Below, piece after piece: positions 21,216-34,435 of a stretch of DNA of 64,000 nt. The notes beneath the pieces are model-generated. The model ran no database searches, was not told where the DNA came from, and worked only from the letters and a program-made list of their open reading frames with translations. Position numbers and translations under genes: made by a program. The DNA lies in NCBI GenBank assembly GCA_014529385.2, contig CM043964.1, positions 139,214,529 to 139,278,528 of the forward strand, read 5' to 3'. The number at the start of each line of letters is the position of its first letter. Within the stretch, counting starts at the first letter, position 1. Origin of the DNA: Adiantum capillus-veneris. Its lineage: Eukaryota > Streptophyta > Polypodiopsida > Polypodiales > Pteridaceae.

Positions 21216-24200
21216 AAGGGCCGATACTTGTCCAAGCTATTATCGCTAGTAGCATGAGTGGCTTTGTCTCAAGATTCAGCACTTTTCCACTCTATGTCAT
21301 TATATTAAGAATATGTGGGTGTTAAGGTCGACCACTTGTCCAACCTATAAGTCTATATCTTAAGGGTTATTCTTTCTCACCACTTGGAGTGACTATGATA
21401 GGTTTTACATGGGGGTTTGGTTCCAAGGTCCACCACTTGTCCAATAAAACTCTATTGAAACATAGAGAGAAGCAAAGGTCCACCACTTCTCCAAGCTAGG
21501 GTCCATTGAAACATGGAGAGAAGGATGCTCCACCATTTGTCCAAGATACGCTCCATTGAAACATGAAGAGAAGCAAGCTACACCATGTCTCCAAGATGCT
21601 AATCTCCATTGAAATACCTTAAACCCATGATATTTCGTACATGGGGGGTTTACATTCAAGGTCCACCACTTGTCCAACCTATTATCTCTAGTAGCATGAG
21701 TGGTTTGGTCTCAAGATTCAAGACTTTTCCACTCTATGTCATTATATTAAGAATATCTAGGTGCTAAGGTCCACCACTTGTCCAACCTATAAGACTATAT
21801 CTTAAACTTTATTCTTTCTCACCACTTGGAGTTACCATGATAGGTTTTACATGGGAGTTTGGTTACAAGGCCCACCACTTGTCCAAGCTAAATCTATTGA
21901 AACATATAGAGAAGCAAAGGTCCACCACTTGTCCAAGCTAAGCTCCATTGAAACATGGAGAGAAGGATGCTCCACCATTTGTCAAAGATAGGCTCCATTG
22001 AAACATGAAGAGAAGCAAGCTGCACCATGTCTCCAAGATGCTAGGCTCCATTGAAATACCTTAAACCCATGATATTTCGTACATGGGTGTATACATTCAA
22101 GGTCCACCACTTGTCCAACCTATTATCCTTAGTAGCATAAGTGGTTTGGTCTCAGGATTCACCACTTTTCCACTCTATGTCGTTATATTAAGAAGATCTA
22201 GGTTTTAAGGTCGACCACTTGTCCAACCTATAAGGCTAGATCTTAAAGGGTATTATTTATCACCACTTGGAATGACCATGATATGTTTTACATGGGGGTT
22301 TGGTTCGAAGGTCCACCACTTGTCCAAGCTAACTCTATGGAAACATAGAGAGAAGCAAAGGTCCACCACTTGTCCAAGCTAGGCTCCATTGAGACATTTA
22401 GAGAAGGATGATCCCCCATTGGTGGAAGATAGGCTCCATCGAAACATGAAGAGAAGCAAGCTGCACCATGTCTCCAAGATGCTAGGCTTCATCGAAATAC
22501 CTTAAACCCAGGATATTTTGTACATGGGGGGTTTACATTCAAGGGCCACCACTTGTCCAAGCTATTATCGCTAGTAGCATGAGTGGTTTTGTCTCAAGAT
22601 TCACCACTTTTCCACTCTATGTCATTATATTAAGAATATGTGGGTGTTAAGGTCCACTACTTGTCCAACCTATAAGTTTATATCTTAAAGGTTATTCTTT
22701 CTTACCAGTTGGAGTGACCATGATAGGTTTTTTATGGGGGTTTGGTTCCAAGCTCCACCACTTGTCCAAGATAACTCTATTGAAACAGAGAGAGGATCAA
22801 AGGTCCACCACTTGTCCAAGCTAGGCTCCATTGAAACATGGAGAGAAGGATGCTCCACCATTTGTCCAAGATAGGCTCCATTGAAACATGACGAGAAGCA
22901 AGCTGCACCATGTCTCCAAGATGCTAGGCTCCAGTGAAAAACATTAAACCCATGATATGTCGTAGATGAGGGGTTTACATTCAAGGTCCAAAACTTGTCC
23001 AAGCTATTATTGGTAGTAGCCTGAGTGGTTTGGTCTGAAGACTCACCACCTTTCCACTCTATGTCATTATATTAAGAATATCTGGGTGTTAAGGTCCACC
23101 ACTTGTCCAACCTATAAGGCTACATCCTAAAGGTTATTCTTTCGTACCACTTGGAGTGACCATGATAGGTTTTACATGGGGGTTTGGTTCCAAGGTCCAC
23201 CACTTGTCCAAGCTAACTCTATTGAATCATAGAGAGAAGCAAAGGTCCACCACTTGTCCAAGCTAGGCTCCATTGAAAAATGGAGAGAAGGATGCTCCAC
23301 CATTTGTCGAAGGTAAGTCTATTGAAACATGGGGGGTTTACGTTCAAGGTCAACCACTTTTCCAAGCTATTACCGCTAGTAGCATGAGTGGTTTTGTCTC
23401 AAGATTCACCACTTTTTCACTCTATGTCATTATGTTAAGAATATTTGGGTGTTAAGGCCACCACTTGTCCAACCTATAAGACTATATCTTAAAGGATATT
23501 CTTTCTCACGACTTGGAGTGACCATGATAGGTTTTACATTGGGGTTTGGTTCCAAGTTCCACCACTTGTCCAAGCTAACTCTATTGAAACATAGAGAGAA
23601 GCAAAGGTCCACCACTTGTCCAAGCTAGGGTCCATTGAAACATGGAGAGAAGGATGCTCCACCATTTGTCCAAGATAAGCTCCATTGAAACATGAAGAGA
23701 AGCAAGGTGCACCATGTCTCCAAGATGCTAAGCTCCATCTAAATACCTTAAACCCACCATATTTCGTAGATGGGGGGTTTACATTCAATGTCCACCACTT
23801 GTCCAACCTATAAGTCTACATCTTAAAGGTTATTCTTTCTTACCACTTGGAGTGACCTTGATAGGTTTTATATGGGGGTTTGGTTCCAAGCTCCACCACT
23901 TGTCCAAGCTAACTCTATTGAAACAGAGAGAGAAGCAAAGGTCCACCACTTGTCCAGGCTAGGCTCCATTGAAACATGGAGAGAAGGATGCTCCACCATT
24001 TGTCCAAGATAGGCTCCATTGAAACATGAGGAGAAGCAAGCTGCACCATGTCTTCAAGATGCTAGGCTCCATCAAAAAACATTAAACCCATGATATGTCG
24101 TAGATGAGGGGTTTACATTCAAGGTCCAGCACTTGTCCAAGCTATTATTGGTAGTAGCCTGAGTGGTTTGGTCTCAAGATTCACCACTTTTCCACTCTAT

Positions 24201-25730
24201 GTCATTATATTAAGAATATGTGGGTGTTAAGGTCCACCACTTGTACAACCTATAAGGATACATCTTTAAGGTTACTCTTTCTTACGACTTGGAGTGACCA
24301 TGATAGGTTTTACATGGGGGTTTGGTTTCAAGTTCCACCACTTGTCCAAGCTAACTCTATTGAATTATAGAGAGAAGCAAAGGTCCACCACTTGTCTAAG
24401 CTAGGCTCCATTGAAACATGGAGAGAAGGATGCTCCATCATTTCTCGAAGCTAACTCTATTGGAACATGGGGGGTTACGTTCAAGGTCCACCACTTGTCC
24501 AAGCTATTACCGCTAGTAGCATGAGTGGTTTTGTCTCAAGATTCACCACTTTATCACTCTATGTCATTATATTAAGGATATCTGGGTGTTAAGGTCCACC
24601 ACTTGTCCAACCTATAAGGCTATATCTTAAAGGTTATTCTTTCTCACGACTTGGAGTGACCATGATAGGTTTTACATTGGGGTTTGGTTCTAAGGTCCAC
24701 CACTTGTCCAAGCTAACTCTATTGAAACATAGAGAGAAGCAAAGGTCCACCACTTGTGCAAGCTAGGGTCCATTGAAACATGGAGAGAAGGATGCTCCAC
24801 CATTTGTCCAAGATAGGCTCCATTGAAACATGAAGAGAAGCAAGGTGCACCATGTCTCCAAGCTGCTAGGCTCCATCTAAATACCTTAAACCCACGATAT
24901 TTCGTAGATGGGTGGTTTACATTCAAGGTCCACCACTTGTCCAACCTATTATCGCTAGTAGCATCAGTAGTTTGCTCTCAAGATTCACCACTTTTCCACT
25001 CTATGCCATTATATTAAGAATATCTGGGTGTTAAGGTCCACCACTTGTCCAACCTATAAGGATATATCATTAAGGTTATTCTTTCTCACCACTTGGAGTG
25101 AACATGATAGGTTTTACATGGGGATTTGATTCCAAGGTCCACCACTTGTCCAAGCTAACTCTATTGAAACATAGAGAGAAACAAAGGTCCACTACTTGTC
25201 CAAGCTAGGCTCCATTGAAAGATGGAGAGAACGATGCTCCACCATTTGTCGAAGCTAAGTCTATTGAAACATGGGGGGTTTACGTTCAAGTTCCACCACT
25301 TGTCTAAGCTATTATCGCTAGTAGCATGAGTGGTTTTGTCTCAAAATTCACCACTTTTTCACTCTATGTCATTATATTAAGAATATTTGGGTGTTAAGGT
25401 CCACCACTTGTCCAACCTATAAGGCTATATTTTAAAGGTTATTCTTTCTTACCACTTGGAGTGACCATGATAGGTTTTACATGGGGGTTTGAGTTCCAAG
25501 GTCCACCACTTGTCCAAGCAAACTCTATTGAATCATAGAGAGAAGAAAAGGTCCACCACTTGTCCAAGCTAGGGTCCATTGAAACATGGAGAGAAGGATG
25601 CTCCACCATTTGTCCAAGATAGGCTCCATCGAAAAATGAAGAGAAGCAAGCTGCACCATGTCTCCAAGATGCTAGGCTTCATCGAAATACCTTAAACCCA
25701 GGATATTTTGTACATGGGGGGTTTACATTC
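21216..25730 (+). repeat. 4.5-kb super-unit, first copy
   Basis: Starts at AAGGGCCGATACTTGTCC. The same order of long and short units, with private variants such as CCAATAAAACTCTATTG (21,441), CTTCATCGAAATACC (22,487) and GATATATCATTAAGG (25,061), returns 4,514-4,516 bp downstream. It contains eleven units (443, 441, 442, 442, 362, 335, 441, 362, 442, 364 and 442 bp by anchor positions). Confidence 0.85.
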
Positions 25731-28700
25731 AAGGGCCGATACTTGTCCAAGCTATTATCGCTAGTAGCATGAGTGGCTTTGTCTCAAGATTCAGCACTTT
25801 TCCACTCTATGTCATTATATTAAGAATATGTGGGTGTTAAGGTCGACCACTTGTCCAACCTATAAGTCTATATCTTAAGGGTTATTCTTTCTCACCACTT
25901 GGAGTGACTATGATAGGTTTTACATGGGGGTTTGGTTCCAAGGTCCACCACTTGTCCAATAAAACTCTATTGAAACATAGAGAGAAGCAATGGTCCACCA
26001 CTTCTCCAAGCTAGGGTCCATTGAAACATGGAGAGAAGGATGCTCCACCATTTGTCCAAGATACGCTCCATTGAAACATGAAGAGAAGCAAGCTACACCA
26101 TGTCTCCAAGATGCTAATCTCCATTGAAATACCTTAAACCCATGATATTTCGTACATGGGGGGTTTACATTCAAGGTCCACCACTTGTCCAACCTATTAT
26201 CTCTAGTAGCATGAGTGGTTTGGTCTCAAGATTCAAGACTTTTCCACTCTATGTCATTATATTAAGAATATCTGGGTGCTAAGGTCCACCACTTGTCCAA
26301 CCTATAAGACTATATCTTAAACTTTATTCTTTCTCACCACTTGGAGTTACCATGATAGGTTTTACATGGGAGTTTGGTTACAAGGCCCACCACTTGTCCA
26401 AGCTAAATCTATTGAAACATATAGAGAAGCAAAGGTCCACCACTTGTCCAAGCTAAGCTCCATTGAAACATGGAGAGAAGGATGCTCCACCATTTGTCAA
26501 AGATAGTCTTTATTGAAACATGAAGAGAAGCAAGCTGCACCATGTCTCCAAGATGCTAGGCTCCATTGAAATACCTTAAACCCATGATATTTCGTACATG
26601 GGGGTATACATTCAAGGTCCACCACTTGTCCAACCTATTATCCTTAGTAGCATGAGTGGTTTGGTCTCAGGATTCACCACTTTTCCACTCTATGTCGTTA
26701 TATTAAGAAGATCTAGGTTTTAAGGTCGACCACTTGTCCAACCTATAAGGCTAGATCTTAAAGGGTATTATTTATCACCACTTGGAATGACCATGATATG
26801 TTTTACATGGGGGTTTGGTTCCAAGGTCCACCACTTGTCCAAGCTAACTCTATGGAAACATAGAGAGAAGCAAAGGTCCAACACTTGTCCAAGCTAGGCT
26901 CCATTGAGACATTTAGAGAAGGATGATCCCCATTGGTGGAAGATAGGCTCCATCGAAACATGAAGAGAAGCAAGCTGCACCATGTCTCCAAGATGCTAGG
27001 CTTCATCGAAATACCTTAAACCCAGGATATTTTGTACATGGGGGGTTTACATTCGAGGGGCACCACTTGTCCAAGCTATTATCGCTAGTAGCATGAGTGG
27101 TTTTGTCTCAAGATTCACCACTTTTTCACTCTATGTAATTATATTAAGAACATGTGGGTGTTAAGGTCCACCACTTGTCCAACCTATAAGTTTATATCTT
27201 AATGGTTATTCTTACTTACCACTTGGAGTGACCATGATAGGTTTTATATGGGGGTTTGGTTCCAAGCTCCACCACTTGTCCAAGCTAACTCTATTGAAAC
27301 AGAGAGAGGATCAAAGGTCCACCACTTGTCCAAGCTAGGCTCCATTGAAACATGGAGAGAAGGATGCTCCACCATTTGTCCAAGATAGGCTCCATTGAAA
27401 CATGACGAGAAGCAAGCTCCACCATGTCTCCAAGATGCTAGGCTCCATCGAAAAACATTAAACCCATGATATGTCGTAGATGAGGGGTTTACATTCAAGG
27501 TCCAAAACTTGTCCAAGCTATTATTGGTAGTAGCCTGAGTGGTTTGGTCTCAAGATTCACCACTTTTCCACTCTATGCCATTATATTAAGAATATGTGGG
27601 TGTTAAGGTCCACCACTTGTCCAACCTATAAGGCTACATCTTAAAGGTTATTCTTTCGTACCACTTGGAGTGACCATGATAGGTTTTACTTGGGGGTTTG
27701 GTTCCAAGGTCCACCACTTGTCCAAGCTAACTCTATTGAATCATAGAGAGAAGCAAAGGTCCACCACTTGTCCAAGCTAGGCTCCATTGAAACATGGAGA
27801 GAAGGATGTCCACCATTTGTCGAAGCTAACTCTATTGAAACATGGGGGGTTTACGTTCAAGGTCCACCACTTTTCCAAGCTATTACCGCTAGTAGCATGA
27901 GTGGTTTTGTCTCAAGATTCACCACTTTTTCACTCTATGTCATTATGTTAAGAACATTTGGGTGTTAAGGTCCACCACTTGTCCAACCTATAAGACTATA
28001 TCTTAAAGGATATTCTTTCTCACGACTTGGAGTGACCATGATAGGTTTTAAATTGGGGTTTGGTTACAAGGTCCACCACCTGTCCAAGCTAACTCTATTG
28101 AAACATAGAGAGAAGCAAACGTCCACCACTTGTCCAAGCTACGGTCCATTGAAACATGGAGAGAAGGATGCTCCACCATTTGTCCAAGATAGGCTCCATT
28201 GAAACATGAAGAGAAGCAAGGTGCACCATGTCTCCAAGATGCTAGGCTCCATCTAAATACCTTAAACCCACGATATTTCGTAGATGGGGGGTTTACATTC
28301 AAGGTCCACCACTTGTCCAACCTATAAGTCTTTATCTTAAAGGTTATTCTTTCTTACCACTTGGAGTGACCATGATAGGTTTTATATGGGGGTTTGGTTC
28401 CAAGCTCCACCACTTGTCCAAGCTAACTCTATTGAAGCAGAGAGAGAAGCAAAGGTCCACCACTTGTCCAAGCTAGGCTCCATTGAAACGTGGAGAGAAG
28501 GATGCTCCACCATTTGTCCAAGATAGGGTCCATTGAAACATGACGAGAAGCAAGCTGCACTGTGTCTCCAAGATGCTAGGCTCCATCGAAAAACATTAAA
28601 CCCATGATATGTCGTAGATGAGGGTTTTACATTCAAGGTCCAACACTTGTCCAAGCTATTATTGGTAGTAGCCTGAGTGGTTTGGTCTCAAGATTCACCA

Positions 28701-30246
28701 CTTTTCCACTGTATGTCATTATATTAAGAATATGTGGGTGTTAAGGTCCACCACTTGTACAACCTATAAGGCTACATCTTAAAGGTTATTCTTTCTTACC
28801 ACTTGGAGTGACCATGATAGGTTTTACATGGAGGTTTGGTTTCAAGTTCCACCACTTGTCCAAGCTAACTCTATTGAATTATAGAGAGAAGCAAAGGTTC
28901 ACCACTTGTCTAAGCTAGGCTCCATTGAAACATGGAGAGAAGGATGCTCCATCATTTCTCGAAGCTAACTCTATTGAAACATGGGGGGTTTATGTTCAAG
29001 GTCCACCACTTGTCCAAGCTATTACCGCTAGTAGCATGAGTGGTTTTGTCTCAAGATTCACCACTTTATCACTCTATGTCATTATATTAAGGATATCTGG
29101 GTGTTAAGGTCCACCACTTGTCCAACCTATAAGGCTATATCTTAAAGGTTATTGTTTCTCACGACTTGCAGTGACCATGATAGATTTTACATTGGGGTTT
29201 CGTTCCAAGGTCCACCACTTGTCCAAGCTAACTCTATTGAAACATAGAGAGAAGCAAAGGTCCACCACTTGTGCAAGCTAGGGTCCATTGAAACATGGAG
29301 AGAAGGATGCTCCACCATTTGTCCAAGATAGGCTCCATTGAAACATGAAGAGAAGCAAGGTGCACCATGTCTCCAAGCTGCTAGGCTCCATCTAAATACC
29401 TTAAACCCACGATATTTCGTAGATGGGGGGTTTACATTCAAGGTCCACCACTTGTCCCACCTATTATCGCTAGTAGCATGAGTAGTTTGCTCTCAAGATT
29501 CACCACTTTTCCACTCTATGCCATTATATTAAGAATATCTGGGTGTTAAGGTCCACCACTTGTCCAACCTATAAGGATATATCATTAAGGTTATTCTTTC
29601 TCACCACTTGGAGTGAACATGATAGGTTTTACATGGGGGTTTGGTTCCAAGGTCCACCACTTGTCCAAGCTAACTCTATTGAAACATAGAGAGAAACAAA
29701 GGTCCACTACTTGTCCAAGCTAGGCTCCATTGAAAGATGGAGAGAACGATGCTCCACTATTTGTCGAAGCTAAGTCTATTGAAACATGGGGGGGTTTACG
29801 TTCAAGTTCCACCACTTGTCCAAGCTATTATCGCTAGTAGCATGAGTGGTTTTCTCTCAAAATTCACCACTTTTTCACTCTATGTCATTATATTAAGAAT
29901 ATTTGGGTGTTAAGGTCCACCACTTGTCCAACCTATAAGGCTATATTTTAAAGGTTATTCTTTCTCACCACTTGGAGTGAGCATGATAGGTTTTACATGG
30001 GGGTTTGAGTTCCAAGGTCCACCACTTGTCCAAGCAAACTCTATTGAATCATAGAGAGAAGAAAAGGTCCACCACTTGTCCAAGCTAGGGTCCATTGAAA
30101 CATGGAGAGAAGGATACTCCACCATTTGTCCAAGATAGGCTCCATCGAAAAATGAAGAGAACCAAGCTGCACCATGTCTCCAAGATGCTAGGCTTCATCG
30201 AAATACCTTAAACCCACGATATTTTGTACATGGGGGGTTTACATTC
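25731..30246 (+). repeat. 4.5-kb super-unit, second copy
   Basis: Follows the first copy head to tail with the same private variants at 25,956, 27,001 and 29,576. The start motif AAGGGCCGATACTTGTCC appears a third time at 30,247, but the sequence after it matches other units better, so a third copy is partial or rearranged. Near-identity of the two copies suggests recent unequal exchange, or an assembly repeat that needs checking. Confidence 0.85.
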
Positions 30247-33200
30247 AAGGGCCGATACTTGTCCAAGCTATTATCGCTAGTAGCATGAGTTGCTTTGTCT
30301 CAAGATTCACCACTTTTCCACTCTATGTCATTATATTAAGAATATGTGGGTGTTAAGGTCCACCATTTGTCCAACCTATAAGTCTATATCTTAAAGGTTA
30401 TTCTTTCTTACCACTTGGAGTAACCATGATAGGTTTTACATGGGGGTTTTGTTCCAAGCTCCACCACTTGTCCAAGCTAACTCTATTGAAACAGAGAGAG
30501 AAGCAAAGGTCCACCACTTGTCCAAGCTAGGCTCCATTGAAACATGGAGAGAAGGATGCTCCACCATTTGTCCAAGATAGGCTGCATTGAAACATGACAA
30601 GAAGCAAGCTTCACCATGTCTCCAAGATGCTAGGCTCCATCGAAAAACATTAAACTCACGATATGTCATATATGAGGGGTTTACATTAAAGGTCCAACAC
30701 TTGTCCAAGCTATTATTGGTAGTAGCCTGAGTGGTTTGGTCTCAAGATTCACCACTTTTCCACTCTATGTCATTATATTATGAATATGTGGGTGTTAAGG
30801 TCCACCACTTGTCCCACCTATAAGACTACATCTTAAAGATTATTCTTTCTTACCACTTGGAGTGACCATGATAGGTTTTACATGGGGATTTGGTTCCAAG
30901 GTCCACCACTTGTCCAAGCTAACTCTATTGAAACATAGAGAGAAACAAAGGTCCACCACTTGTCCAAGCTAACCTCCATTGAAATATGGAGAGAAGGATG
31001 GTCCACGATTTGCTCAAGATAGGCTCCATTGAAACATGACGAGAAGCAAGCTGCACCATGTCTCCAAGATGCTAGGCTCCATCGACATACATTAAACCCA
31101 CGATATTTCGAAGATGAGGGGTTTACATTCAAGGTCCACCACTTGTCCAAGCTATTATTGCTAGTAGCCTGAGTGGTTTGGTCTTAAGATTCACCACTTT
31201 TATTAAGAATATGTGGGTGCTAAGGTCCACCACTTGTCCAACCTATAAGGCTACATCTTAAAGGTTATTCTTTCTCATGACTTGGAGTGACCATGATAGG
31301 TTTTACATGGGGGTTTGGTTCCAAGGTCCACCACTTGTCCAAGCTAACTCTATTGAAACATAGAGAGAAACAAAGGTCCACCACTTGTCCAAGCTAGGGT
31401 CCATTGAAACATGGAGAGAAGGATGCTCCACCATTTGTCCAAGATAGGCTCCATTGAAACATGACGAGAAGCAAGCTGCACCATGTCTCCAAGATGGTAC
31501 GCTCCATCGAAATACATTAAACCCATGATATTTCGTAGATGAGGGGTTTACATTCAAGGTCCACCACTTGTCTAAGCTATTAATGCTAGTAGCCTGAGTG
31601 GTTTGGTCTCAAGATTCACCACTTTTATTAAGAATATGTGGGTGTTAAGGGCCACCACTTGTCCAACCTATAAGGCTACATCTTAAAGGTTATTCTTTCT
31701 TCCCACTTGGAGTCACCATGATAGGTTTTACATGGGGGTTTGGTTCCAAGTTCCACCACTTGTCCAAGCTAACTCTATTGAAACATAGAGAGAAACAAAG
31801 GTCGACCACTTGTCCAAGCTAGGCTCCATTGAAACATGGAGAGAACTATGCTCCACCATTTGTCGAAGCTAAGTCTATTTAAACATGGGGGGTTTACATT
31901 CAAGGTCCACCACTTGTCCAAGCTATTATCGCTAGTAGCATGAGTGGTTTTATCTCAAGATTCATCAGTTTTTCACTCTATGTCATTATATTAAGAATAT
32001 TTGGGTATTAAGGTCCACCACTTGTCACACCTATAAGGCTATATCTTAAAGGTTATTCTTTCTCAACACTTGGAGTGACCATGATAGGTTTTACATGGGG
32101 GTTTGGTTCCAAGGTCCACCACTTGTCCAAGCTAACTCTATTGAATCATAGAGATCAGCAAAGGTCCACCACTTGTCCAAGCTAGGGTCCATTGAAACAT
32201 GGAGAGAAGGATGCTCCACTGTTTGTCCAAGATAGACTCCATTGAAACATGAAGAGAATCAAGCTGCACCATGTCTCCAAGATGGTACGCTCCATCGAAA
32301 TACCTTAAACCCACGATATTTTGTACATGGGGGGTTAACATTCAAGTACCACCACTTGTCCAAGCTATTATCGCTAGTAGCATGAGTGGTTTTGTCTCAA
32401 GATTCACCACTTTTTCACTCTATGTCATTATATTAAGAATATGTGGGTGTTAAGGTCCACCACTTGTCCAACCTATAAGTCTATATCTTAAAGGTTATTA
32501 TCTCTTACCACTTGGAGTGACCATGATAGGTTTTACATGGGGATTTGGTTCCAAGGTCCACCACTTCTCCAAGCTAACTCTATTGAAACAGAGAGAGAAG
32601 CAGAGGTCCACCACTTGTCCAAGCTAGGCTCCATTGAAACATGGAGAGAAGGATGCTCCACCATTTGTCCAAGATAGACTCCATTGAAACATGACGAGAA
32701 GCACGCTGCACCATGTCTCCAAGATGCTAGGCTCCATCGAAAAACATTAAATCCACGATATGTCGTAGATGAGGGGTTTAAATTCAAGGTCCAACACTTG
32801 TCCAAGCTATTATTGGTAGTAGCCTGAGTGGTTTGGTCTCAAGATGCACCACTTTTTCAGTCTATGCCATTATATTAAGAATATCTGGGTGTTAAGGTCC
32901 ACCACTTGTCCAACCTATAAGGATATATCATTAAGGTTATTCTTCCTCACCACTTGGAGTGACCATGATAGGTTTTACATGGGGGTTTGGTTCCAAGGTC
33001 CACCACTTGTCCAAGCTAATTCTATTGAAACATAGAGAGTAACAAACGTCCACCACTTGTCCAAGCTAGGCTCCATTGAAACATGGAGAGAACGATGCTC
33101 CACCATTTGTCGAAGCTAAGTCTATTGAAACATGGGGGGTTTACGTTCAAGGTCCACCAGTTGTGCAAGCTATTATCGCTAGTAGCATGAGTGGTTTTGT

Positions 33201-33930
33201 CTCAAGATTCACCACTTTTTCACTCTATGTCATTATATTAAGAATATTTGGGTGTTAAGGTCCACCACTTGTCCAACCTATAAGGCTATATCTTAAAGGT
33301 TATTCTTTCTCACCACTTGGAGTGACCATGATAGGTTTTACATGGGGTTTGGTTCCAAGGTCCACCACTTGAATCATAGAGAGAAGCAAAGGTCCACCAC
33401 TTGTCCGAGCTAGGCTCCATTGAAACATGGAGAGAAGGATGCTCCACCATTTGTCCAAGATAGGCTCCATTGAGATAGGCTCCATTGAAACATGAAGAAG
33501 CAAGGTGCACCATGTCTCCAAGATGCTAGGCTCCATCAAAATACCTTAAACCCACGATATTTCGTAGATGGGGGGATTACTTTCAAGGTCCACCACTTGT
33601 CCAAGCTATTATTGCTAGTAGCATGGTTTGGTCTCAAGATTCACCAGCTTTCCACTCTATGTAATTACATTAAGAATATCTTGGTGTTAAGGTCCACCAC
33701 TTGTCCAACCTATAAGGCTATATCTTAAATGATATTTTTTCTCACCACTTGGAATGTGCATGATATGTTTTACATGGGGTTTTGCTCCAAGGTCCACCAC
33801 TTGTCCAAGCTAGATCTATTACATATATATTATACATACAATATTCAACTAGATTCCCTACCTATCATGTCCAGTAGCATGGATGCTGTAGCTTTAAGGT
33901 CCACCACTTGTCCAACCTATACTCTCTTAT

Positions 33931-34435
33931 GTAAGGGAGATCTCGCTATAAATTCAAAACCTTCCCGCCTAAATTTAAAATTCAAATCTGATTGCCTAAA
34001 TTTAAAATATCCCTCCCAAATTTTAAATATCCCTAAATTTTAAAATATCCCGCCCAAATTTTAAAATTAAAACTTTTTTATAAAAATTTAAATTTTACTA
34101 CTTAAATTTAAAATATTCCACGCGAAATTGATTTTAAATTCAAGTTTACCACAAAAAGATATCATTATACCACCTAAATTCAAATATGCAAACCTCAAAT
34201 CATTATATTGTACATAAATTCAAATTAACAAGCCTAAACTGATATTAGTTTGCATATATATGAATTTATCACACCTAAATTATGTCACCATGTTAGAGAG
34301 AGTGGTTAGAGAATTTGAACAAGGTCCACCACTTGTCCAACCTAGATACCAAGAAGGATTGAGTGTACAAGGTATTGTTTGGAGGTCCTTATAGTCCACT
34401 GGTCTCAAGGTCCACCACTTGTGGTAAGGGTCACC
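33931..34435. repeat. AT-rich tract with a few family words
   Basis: At 33,950-34,290 short words such as AAATTTTAAAAT and ATCCCGCCCAAATTT repeat in a very AT-rich setting. At 34,320-34,420 two or three satellite words (GGTCCACCACTTGTCCAACC) close the right array. No gene is seen. Confidence 0.6.

Larger units (their letters stand above)
19605..33930 (+). repeat. Main satellite array, right arm (word on the plus strand)
   Basis: Over 14 kb of AAGGTCCACCACTTGTCCAA-family repeat. The standard unit is about 442 bp and consists of eight word-led monomers of roughly 50, 50, 50, 83, 55, 53, 52 and 49 bp. The anchor CATGATAGGTTTTAC recurs at about 20,151, 20,591, 21,031, 21,393, 21,836, 22,277, 22,719, 23,161, 23,523 and on, with intervals of ~442 bp and ~362 bp (units lacking part of monomers 3-4) and one of ~335 bp. 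Monomers carry the hairpin CTCCATTGAAACATGGAG or its paired variant CTCTATTGAAACATAGAG. Copies differ at a few per cent to ~15 per cent by eye. A 90-codon minus-strand frame recurs in most units. Confidence 0.95.

Noticed and set aside
19605-33930. CRISPR-like look: a ~20-base word regularly spaced by ~30 bases
   Set aside because: The spacers are themselves repeated in a fixed order, the word is variable, and the setting is a plant nuclear genome with introns and retrotransposons.
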